Part shown: piece after piece, positions 58,513-64,000 of the stretch
Layout of the letters: each line of letters begins with the position of its first letter
Position numbering within the stretch: the first letter of the stretch is position 1
Source: Chersky-806 sp038252255
Lineage (GTDB): Bacteria; Actinomycetota; Acidimicrobiia; IMCC26256; JAENVU01
Direction: 5' to 3'
Assembly (NCBI GenBank): GCA_038252255.1
Contig: JBBSAM010000016.1
Location: 38,385 to 102,384, forward strand
Length of the DNA stretch: 64,000 nucleotides
Made by a program: the position numbers and the translations under genes
The notes under the pieces: model-generated
Seen by the model: the letters and a program-made list of their open reading frames with translations, nothing else
Database searches by the model: none
What the model was told of the DNA's origin: nothing

Positions 58513-59703
58513 CTACGAACCGGCTCCAATCGGCACCACGACACCCCCACTTTCGGGGGTGTCGTGCCACAAACGTGCCACACCGGCCGCGTCTTTTTCG
58601 TCGTGTGCCGTCCGCCAGATGCGATCGAGACCGTCCGTGACCGACTCCTCGAGCGCCGGGAACACGTGCCCGTAGGTGTTCATCGTCACCGTGATCGAGG
58701 AGTGCCCGAGGCGCTTCATCACCACCAGCGGGTGCGCGCTCTGACCCACGAGGAGTGCGGCGCAGGTGTGACGCAGATCGTGGAACCGAAGGCGCGCCGG
58801 GAGACCGCCCGCAACGACTGCATCGCGGAACTGGCGCCGGTAGAAGTTCCGGTGGTTCATGGGCCCGCCCTCGGGCGCGGTGAAGACCAACGCGTCGACG
58901 TCGCGTTGCCGATCGCGCAGGTGGGCACCGAGCTCGTCGGAGAGGAACCTCGGAAGCGTGACGGAGCGACGCTGGTACGTCTTCGGCGGTCCGAACACGA
59001 GTCCCCTTCCTGGCTCCTCCGCGAGCGACTCGACGATCTCGACCCGGCCACGGAGAAGATCGAGGCGTCCGACGCGTAGGGCACCAATCTCGCCGGCGCG
59101 CATCCCGGTGTATGCAGCGAGGCGGATCAGGACTCCGTAGGGGGCAACAATCGCGTCCGCGAGCTGCTCGATCTGCAGCGGGTTCAGGAAGACCATCTCC
59201 TCGTGGTCCGATCGCGGGACCTTCACCCCGTCGCACGGGTTCGCGCGAAGCGCGCCCGATCCGATTGCGGCCGCGAAGACGAGGCGCGCGACCTTCCTCG
59301 CTCCCCGTACCGTTCCCGGCGCGGCGCCATTGGCGAGCATGTCAGCGACGAACCTGCGCATGTCGATCTGTTCGATGGTCGCGATCGGTCGGGGGCCGAA
59401 GGCCGGGAGGAGATGAGTCCGCAGAACGGCGTCGTAGCCAGCCCGCGTCTGCGCCCGGAGGTGGACCGTCGTGGAGAGCCACTCGGCCGCCCACTCCGCG
59501 AAGGTCACGCGGCCGAGGCGCGGATCGATCCAATCGCCGCGCACGACATCAGCCTCCACCAGCGCGAGCCACCGCGCGGCGTCGCCCTTTGACACGAACG
59601 TGTCATCCGCCGCGTGCATGAGCCCACTCGAGTCCCGATACCGCGCCTGCCACCGACCCGAGGGCAACTTTCGCAACGAACCGAACTGCCGCTTCGACGT
59701 CAT
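58513..59703 (-). CDS. Tyrosine site-specific integrase
   Basis: A 396-residue phage-type integrase. An N-terminal arm-binding part (GSLRKLPSGRWQARYRD, about 8-24) and a SAM-like core-binding region (about 68-150) precede the catalytic domain. Catalytic residues are R202 (TGMRAGE), K241, H308 and R311 (HDLRH), H334 (LGHSS) and the nucleophile Y344 (MNTYGH). ATG at 59703. Its stop is 24 bp from the tRNA-Phe end, typical for an integrase at attL. The C-terminal tail overlaps one arm-type repeat. Confidence 0.96.
   Translation of the reverse strand: MTSKRQFGSLRKLPSGRWQARYRDSSGLMHAADDTFVSKGDAARWLALVEADVVRGDWIDPRLGRVTFAEWAAEWLSTTVHLRAQTRAGYDAVLRTHLLPAFGPRPIATIEQIDMRRFVADMLANGAAPGTVRGARKVARLVFAAAIGSGALRANPCDGVKVPRSDHEEMVFLNPLQIEQLADAIVAPYGVLIRLAAYTGMRAGEIGALRVGRLDLLRGRVEIVESLAEEPGRGLVFGPPKTYQRRSVTLPRFLSDELGAHLRDRQRDVDALVFTAPEGGPMNHRNFYRRQFRDAVVAGGLPARLRFHDLRHTCAALLVGQSAHPLVVMKRLGHSSITVTMNTYGHVFPALEESVTDGLDRIWRTAHDEKDAAGVARLWHDTPESGGVVVPIGAGS
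58562..58583 (+). promoter_or_regulatory. Putative integrase arm-type site near attL
   Basis: Contains CGTGCCAC twice as direct repeats 11 bp apart. The 22-bp block is repeated exactly at 63733-63754 near the other end, in the same orientation. It lies within the 3' end of the integrase gene, 73 bp inside attL. Matching sites at both ends are typical for the arm domain of tyrosine integrases. Confidence 0.6.
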
Positions 59704-59776
59704 CGATGAGCCTCCTGCTTGTCCACTCCGAGTCGCGGCACCGTATCGAGGGGGTGGGACGTCGCGCTCGAGGTCG

Positions 59777-60109
59777 CTACCGTCGCCGCCTGAGGGGCTC
59801 GGGGCGAAGGACTGGCTGACGGGCGTCGTCGAGCCAACGGGCGATCTCACCCGGGTCGAATCGCAGGTAGTGGCCCCACTTGACGAAAGGAATGCGGCGC
59901 TCCGCCACGAGCCGTCGCACGTGGCGCTCGCTCACTGCGAGATGCGCGGCAACTCCCGGAAGGTCGAGGAGAACCGGAAGCATCGCGACGCGGTCCGGAC
60001 GTCCCCGGCGTGCGCTTGCGCCGCCCCCGAGATCGACCCTCCTCGTACCGTCGTCGCTTCTTCGACTCGTCCCCTCGACTCCGCTCTCAGCCCAATCTTC
60101 GGTATCCAT
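59777..60109 (-). CDS. Excisionase-like helix-turn-helix protein
   Basis: A product of about 110 residues with a MerR/Xis-type winged helix: LLDLPGVAAHLAVSERHVRR, then LVAERRIPFVKWGHYLRFDP and IARWLDDAR. The N-terminal 40 residues are polar and uncertain; starts at 60109 (ATG) or at an ATG just before LPVLLD are possible. It is 73 bp upstream of the integrase and on the same strand, the normal place for a directionality factor. Confidence 0.82.
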   Translation of the reverse strand: MDTEDWAESGVEGTSRRSDDGTRRVDLGGGASARRGRPDRVAMLPVLLDLPGVAAHLAVSERHVRRLVAERRIPFVKWGHYLRFDPGEIARWLDDARQPVLRPEPLRRRR

Positions 60110-60140
60110 GCCTTTGCTATGCGCATTGCCGCGCCCACTA

Positions 60141-60205
60141 CGCGACGCGTGGCCGCAACCCCAATGAGATCCACGCATTTGCATCAGCGATGCGGGGTTG
60201 TCGCG
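60141..60205. other. Candidate origin of transfer (oriT) next to relaxase gene
   Basis: The 127-bp gap between the divergent excisionase and relaxase genes has nested inverted repeats. CAACCCC (60156-60162) pairs with GGGGTTG (60194-60200). An outer CGCGA (60141-60145) pairs with TCGCG (60201-60205). A small hairpin GCATC-AGC-GATGC lies at 60181-60193. Inverted repeats just before a MobF relaxase gene are the usual nick-site setting. The nick position cannot be read. Confidence 0.4.
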
Positions 60206-60236
60206 TTCGGGGTGGGTCGACGCGCTTAGGGAGGGT

Positions 60237-62771
60237 GTGTTGTCGCTCGGGAAGCTCGCTGCGGGCCAGGAGGGCTACTACCTGAACGCGGTCGCTCACG
60301 GCGCGGAGGAGTACTACCTCGGCGCGGGGGAAGTTCCCGGCTACTGGATCGGCACGGGTGCCGCGCAGCTCGATCTCGACGGCGGGGTGAGCGACGACGC
60401 GTTCGTCGCGCTGCTCAACGGTGTGAACCCGCTGGACGGGACCGCACTGGGGAGACCGAACCGTCGCGTACCGGCGCTGGATTTGAGTTTCTCGGCCCCG
60501 AAGTCGGTCTCGGTCGCATGGGCGCTCGGCGGGGCGGAGCTCGGCCGGGAGATCGTCGCGGCGCACGAGGATGCGATCGCGTCGGCGCTCGGGTATCTCG
60601 AGCGGGAGGCGGTGTTCGTGCGGCGTGGCCACAACGGCGCCGAACGCCTCGTGGGTGGCGGTCTGGTGGGTGCGGGGTTCCGGCATCGCACGAGCCGGGC
60701 CGGGGATCCGCAGCTGCATACCCATGTGGTGGTCGCGAACGCCGCGCAAGGTCCGGATGGTCGGTGGTCGGCGTTGGATGCCCGTCACCTCTATGGCCAG
60801 GCCCGCACCGCAGGGTTTCTGTACCAGGCGGAGTTGCGCGCGGCCCTTTCCGCTCGTCTGGACGCCGGTTGGGAACGAACGGTGAAGGGCACCGGCGACC
60901 TGACCGCTGTACCCGTCGGCGTGCGACGCGAGTTCTCGCGCCGCCGCGCCCAGATCGAAGCCGCGATCGGCCCTGACGCGACACCCCGCGAGGCGCGCGC
61001 CGCGACCTTGCGGACCCGACCCGCCAAGACACCCGACGTTGATGCGTGGTCGATGCACGACGACTGGGTTGATCGCGCGGAAGCGCTCGGCTTCACGACC
61101 GCCGTCCTGCACACCAACATGGCCCACGAATCAGGGATTGACGGGTTGTTCGACCCATCCCGGGTGTCTGTCACGGAGGTCTGTGCCGAGCTCACCGAAC
61201 ACCGATCGACGTTCGATCGCCGTCACGTCCTCCAAGCGCTCGCCGGCCGGGCCCACGCAGGCGCCTCAGTCGCCGAGCTCGAAGCCGAAGCCGACCAGCT
61301 CCTCGCCGGTCCGGCGGTGGTGCCGCTCGGCGTCGGCCGGTTCGGTCTCTGCTACTCGACCCCCGATCTGCTCGCGCTCGAAGCCCGGATCCTCGACCAA
61401 GCCGAGGAAAGCGGGGACGGCGAATGTGGTGTGGTCCCCGACCCGGGGGTCACCCTGTTCGCGTATCCGGAACTGTCCGACGAACAGCGAGCGATGGTCG
61501 AGATGCTCACCACCGACGGCGCGCCGATCGCGGTTGTGGTCGGCGCGGCAGGCTCGGGCAAGACGCATGCTCTCGGCATCGTGCGAGAGGCCTGGGAAGA
61601 CGCCGGGTTCACCGTTATCGGTTGCGCGCTCGCCGCGAGGGCGGCCCGTCAGCTCCAAGACGACGCCCAGATCCCCTCCGTGACGCTCGACCGACTGTTG
61701 ATCGACCTCGACGGCGCCGGCATCCCGAAACTCACGAGCCGGACCGTCGTCGTTGCAGATGAGGCCGCGATGATCGGGACCCGCAAACTCGGCCGGCTCC
61801 TCGACCACGCCCACCAGGCCCGAGCGAAGGTCGTGTTGGTCGGTGACCCGTGCCAGCTTCCCGAGATCGAAGCCGGCGGGCTGTTCACCGGCCTCACCGA
61901 ACGGTTGGGCGCGGTCGAACTCGTCGAGAACCGCCGCCAACAAGATCCGGTCGAACGCCAAGCCCTCGCCGACCTGCGCGCCGGCCAGGTTGACGAGGCA
62001 ATCGAACGGCTCTCCGAACACGGCCAGATCATCGAGACCCCCGACCGGAAGGACGCGCTCGAACACATCGTCGCGGACTGGAGGACGGCGACCCGCCGCG
62101 GTGAAGACGCGATCATGCTCGCCCTCCACCGCTCCGATGTCACCGCACTGAACGACACGGCACGCGCCGTCCTCGTCAACGAACGGGTCGTGGACAACTG
62201 GCCGGTCCATGTCCTCGACCGCCCGTACGCAGTCGGGGATCGGATCCTCACCCTGCGCAACGACTCCCGGCATGGGTTGATCAACGGCCAGCGCGGCACC
62301 ATCACCAGCTGCGAGCTCGACGGGTTCGCCGTCCGCTTCGACGGCGAAGACCGACCGACACTGGTACCAGACGCGTATCTCGAAGCCGGTCACATCGACC
62401 ACGCATACGCGATGACCGTGCACAAAGCCCAAGGCCTCACCTGCGACCGCGCCTACGTCCTCGGCACCGACGACCTCTACGCCGAAGCCGGCTACACCGC
62501 CCTCTCACGAGGCCGCTACGAGAACCGCCTCTACGTCACCGCCGAGGTCGAGGACGAGGTCGACCACCACGGCGCCACCGAGCCTGACGACCCGATCGAC
62601 GGCATACGCGCAGCCCTCTGGCGCAGCGAACGCCAAGAACTTGCGACCGCACGGCTCAGCGGACGCAATTCCGCTCGGATCGCCCTCCCCCAGACGCTCG
62701 ACCGGCACGGCCTGGACGTCGCCGGCGCGGACGTCCCCGGCCACGACGACGGCATCGACCTCGGCTGGTAG
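60237..62771 (+). CDS. MobF-type relaxase with C-terminal helicase (TraA/TrwC-like)
   Basis: A protein of about 844 residues that nicks the oriT strand, stays bound to its 5' end and unwinds it. The N-terminus LSLGKLAAGQEGYYLNAVAH has the YY pairs expected for MobF catalytic Tyr. The three-His metal motif is in DPQLHTHVVVAN. The helicase part has Walker A GAAGSGKTHAL (about 434-444), Walker B VVVADEAAMIG, VGDPCQLPEIEAGGLF, and a RecD-like end MTVHKAQGLTCDRAYVLGT with YTALSRGRYENRLYV. AGGGAGGG lies just before; GTG 60237 or TTG 60240 is the likely start, while a TTG at 60198 is less so. Confidence 0.92.
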   Translation: MLSLGKLAAGQEGYYLNAVAHGAEEYYLGAGEVPGYWIGTGAAQLDLDGGVSDDAFVALLNGVNPLDGTALGRPNRRVPALDLSFSAPKSVSVAWALGGAELGREIVAAHEDAIASALGYLEREAVFVRRGHNGAERLVGGGLVGAGFRHRTSRAGDPQLHTHVVVANAAQGPDGRWSALDARHLYGQARTAGFLYQAELRAALSARLDAGWERTVKGTGDLTAVPVGVRREFSRRRAQIEAAIGPDATPREARAATLRTRPAKTPDVDAWSMHDDWVDRAEALGFTTAVLHTNMAHESGIDGLFDPSRVSVTEVCAELTEHRSTFDRRHVLQALAGRAHAGASVAELEAEADQLLAGPAVVPLGVGRFGLCYSTPDLLALEARILDQAEESGDGECGVVPDPGVTLFAYPELSDEQRAMVEMLTTDGAPIAVVVGAAGSGKTHALGIVREAWEDAGFTVIGCALAARAARQLQDDAQIPSVTLDRLLIDLDGAGIPKLTSRTVVVADEAAMIGTRKLGRLLDHAHQARAKVVLVGDPCQLPEIEAGGLFTGLTERLGAVELVENRRQQDPVERQALADLRAGQVDEAIERLSEHGQIIETPDRKDALEHIVADWRTATRRGEDAIMLALHRSDVTALNDTARAVLVNERVVDNWPVHVLDRPYAVGDRILTLRNDSRHGLINGQRGTITSCELDGFAVRFDGEDRPTLVPDAYLEAGHIDHAYAMTVHKAQGLTCDRAYVLGTDDLYAEAGYTALSRGRYENRLYVTAEVEDEVDHHGATEPDDPIDGIRAALWRSERQELATARLSGRNSARIALPQTLDRHGLDVAGADVPGHDDGIDLGW

Positions 62772-62881
62772 CCAGCTCAGCAGGGCGAGTTATCGGCGCG
62801 CATTCTGTGCGGCTCGAGCGTTGCACCGCCCAGCCCTATCGGCAGTTCGGTGTGCATGGTGCCCTCGCTCCCGTGCGACGC

Positions 62882-63490
62882 TCACACTGACACGATGTAG
62901 CAACCCCAGTGTCCCGGAGCCTCCGCGGTGAGTTGCCATCGCCCGTGCGCTGGAAAGCGGATGCCGCTCGGCCAGAAGTAGTAGACGGTCGATCCGGGAG
63001 CCAGGGTGCCCGTAGTGACCGGCTGCGAACCATCCGCTGGAATCCATCCCTTTCCAAGTTCTTTACCCCATCGCTGCGGGATCGTCGGTTCGTTCGGCGT
63101 TGCCGGGTCGCTCACTGTGACCTTGAGGCGGGCCGTCTTGGCGATGGCCGGATCTTGGGGCAGCCAGTAGATCTTCTTGGTCAGGGTGTCGGACTCCGAC
63201 TTGAGGACGGTGAGGTTGCCGGTAACGAAGTCACCCGATCGAACGCTCTGCACGCTTGCGTTCGCCATAGCTCCGGAAGCAACGAGTTCGTCCACATCGA
63301 CGCACGAGCGTTCAGCGCTACCAACAGCCTGAGTGAACTCAGCACTTTGCGCAGTCTTGAACTGCGGAGGGTTTGCCGACCTCGTAGATGTCGTGCGCTC
63401 ACCCCTCGCGTCGTCGTCGGGACTGCACGCCGACGAGAGCAACAGGAGGCAACCGGCCAGAAGCACAGCCGCCGATCTCGGAACCACCAC
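62882..63490 (-). CDS. Lipoprotein of unknown function carried by the element
   Basis: A 202-residue predicted lipoprotein. GTG at 63490 begins VVVPRSAAVLLAGCLLLLSSACSPDDD, with a clear signal and lipobox SSAC. The mature part has a Cys in ERSCVDVDEL and another near the end in HWGCYIVSV, which could form a disulfide. It also contains YFWPSGIRFPAHGRWQL. No family is recognised. It is the only non-mobility gene of the element. A longer frame upstream to 63754 passes through the arm-type site and was not used. Confidence 0.72.
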   Translation of the reverse strand: MVVPRSAAVLLAGCLLLLSSACSPDDDARGERTTSTRSANPPQFKTAQSAEFTQAVGSAERSCVDVDELVASGAMANASVQSVRSGDFVTGNLTVLKSESDTLTKKIYWLPQDPAIAKTARLKVTVSDPATPNEPTIPQRWGKELGKGWIPADGSQPVTTGTLAPGSTVYYFWPSGIRFPAHGRWQLTAEAPGHWGCYIVSV

Positions 63491-63857
63491 CCGTACATAT
63501 TGCCCGCTACGGGCGCACTCCGCGGCAAGGCGGGAGCGCACAGATCGACACGCCGGTTGCAACGCCGGATTCTGGTGCCAGGCGCACCTCCAGGCCCCTG
63601 GCGGGTGTCGCCTTGCAGGTCTCGACAACGTCGTTGGAGCGGCCGAGACACCGCTGTTCGACCAGTCACCCGCTACCCGGACGTCTGCACCGCTCGCCTG
63701 ATCAGAGAACAAGCCCGAACCGAGCACAGGTTTCGTGCCACAAACGTGCCACACGGGAGCGGAAATCGCGGTTCCTGACCGGTCGTCAGGGTCACTTCAA
63801 ACAGGCTCTGAGCTGCGGAAACGCGTCTGACCAGGACCTCTCGCGAGCACTTGGGCG
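63491..63857. other. 367-bp right end of the element without a gene
   Basis: Between the lipoprotein start and attR there is no supported gene. It holds the promoter side of the lipoprotein gene and the second arm-type repeat (63733-63754). I see nothing else of note. Confidence 0.6.
63733..63754 (+). promoter_or_regulatory. Putative integrase arm-type site near attR
   Basis: Exact 22-bp copy of 58562-58583, with CGTGCCAC repeated twice in direct orientation. It lies 104 bp inside attR and is not in a supported gene, so conservation there is not due to coding. Confidence 0.6.
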
Positions 63858-63902
63858 GCCTGAAAAGCGTGGGGTCACCGGATCGACGCCGGTCCCGGCC
63901 AC
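63858..63902 (+). other. attR: 45-bp copy of the tRNA-Phe 3' part
   Basis: Identical to 58445-58489. It contains the anticodon loop to acceptor 3' end of tRNA-Phe but no 5' half, so it is not a tRNA gene. It marks the far end of the integrated element. Confidence 0.92.
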
Positions 63903-63911
63903 GCAGACCCA

Positions 63912-63942
63912 CGAGAGGCCCGGTCCCGCACCGGGCCTCTCG
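63912..63942 (+). terminator. Strong hairpin after attR (original tRNA-Phe terminator)
   Basis: A 13-bp perfect stem (63912-63924 with 63930-63942, CGAGAGGCCCGGT/ACCGGGCCTCTCG) with loop CCCGC. Only a weak T-rich tail follows (CCCGTCTCGTT). It is 10 bp after attR, so before insertion it would have been right behind tRNA-Phe and probably ended that tRNA transcript. Confidence 0.75.
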
Positions 63943-64000
63943 CCCGTCTCGTTAGCGCTCGTCGGAGCAAGGGTCAGGTCCGGAACCCGTCGCGGGCGAG

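Larger units (their letters stand above)
58445..63902. mobile_element. 5.4-kb integrative mobilizable element in tRNA-Phe
   Basis: The element is bounded by 45-bp att repeats. It carries in order a tyrosine integrase (-), an excisionase-like HTH (-), a MobF relaxase-helicase (+) and a lipoprotein (-). It lacks a visible replication initiator, coupling protein, FtsK/TraB translocase or type IV secretion genes, so it should depend on a helper for transfer, which fits an integrative mobilizable element rather than a full ICE or AICE. Arm-type repeats near both ends and a candidate oriT support this. The tRNA terminator hairpin now lies beyond attR, as expected after insertion. Confidence 0.88.

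Noticed and set aside
60198..60236. TTG at 60198 as the relaxase start
   Set aside because: It adds 13 residues that do not fit the MobF N-terminus and would overlap the candidate oriT arm; GTG 60237 or TTG 60240 sit next to AGGGAGGG.
63858..63902. Second tRNA-Phe
   Set aside because: Only the 3' part of the tRNA is present, with no D arm or 5' acceptor strand; it is attR.

Overview
The window is high-GC, densely packed actinobacterial DNA, most likely from a member of the Acidimicrobiia or a close relative. Pointers are a mycothiol gene (mshA), several F420-type luciferase-like oxidoreductases, a BldC-like regulator, an RsiG-type anti-sigma factor, a rex-hem operon, many GTG/TTG starts and many 4-bp ATGA/GTGA gene overlaps. 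The lineage is inferred from gene content only.

Layout: 1-3.8 kb, end of a menaquinol:cytochrome c (bc-type) complex operon (cytochrome b C-terminus, Rieske protein, diheme cytochrome c, two small membrane proteins). 3.8-12.2 kb, minus-strand operon rex - siroheme synthase - hemA - hemC - cobA/hemD fusion - hemB - hemL - LLM oxidoreductase, with a Rex-operator-like site in front of rex. 12.2-16.6 kb, TauE/SafE exporter diverging from a LysR gene, a membrane protein and an acyl-CoA ligase. 16.6-22.5 kb, SAM hydrolase with a 30-aa coupled membrane peptide, BldC-like protein, proC, YbjN protein, mshA, an XRE regulator and RsiG. 22.5-26.2 kb, superoxide dismutase and housekeeping genes. 26.2-32.4 kb, a copper/envelope-redox cluster (DsbA-like, MauE-like, YcnI, CopC-CopD fusion, zinc-finger anti-sigma) diverging from its ECF sigma factor and a His-rich membrane protein. 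32.4-38.3 kb, HIT protein, several SDR and LLM oxidoreductases, DUF2332 protein.

38.3-53.5 kb is a polyamine/amino-acid catabolic region. potA-D-B-C and mmsA run leftward; an aminobutyraldehyde dehydrogenase and a class III aminotransferase run rightward. A bioA-bioF-bioD operon follows, then an Lrp/AsnC regulator, a putrescine-type aminotransferase and alanine dehydrogenase. A 14-bp identical block upstream of both the aldehyde dehydrogenase and the Lrp gene suggests one local regulon. The proposed logic is uptake of putrescine/spermidine, transamination onto pyruvate to give alanine, oxidation of the aldehyde, and recycling of alanine to pyruvate by alanine dehydrogenase. 53.6-58.1 kb holds csrA, a LuxR regulator with a degenerate receiver, tRNA-Lys, an SDR, murJ and a sulfotransferase.

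58.2-64 kb carries a tRNA-Glu/tRNA-Asp/tRNA-Phe cluster. A compact 5.4-kb integrative mobilizable element is inserted in tRNA-Phe: 45-bp att direct repeats, integrase, excisionase-like HTH, a MobF relaxase-helicase, a candidate oriT and one lipoprotein cargo gene. The most notable points are this minimal element, the RsiG homologue with an intact and a degenerate c-di-GMP motif, the shared operator of the polyamine region, the apparent CTG start of potA, and two very small overlapping genes.
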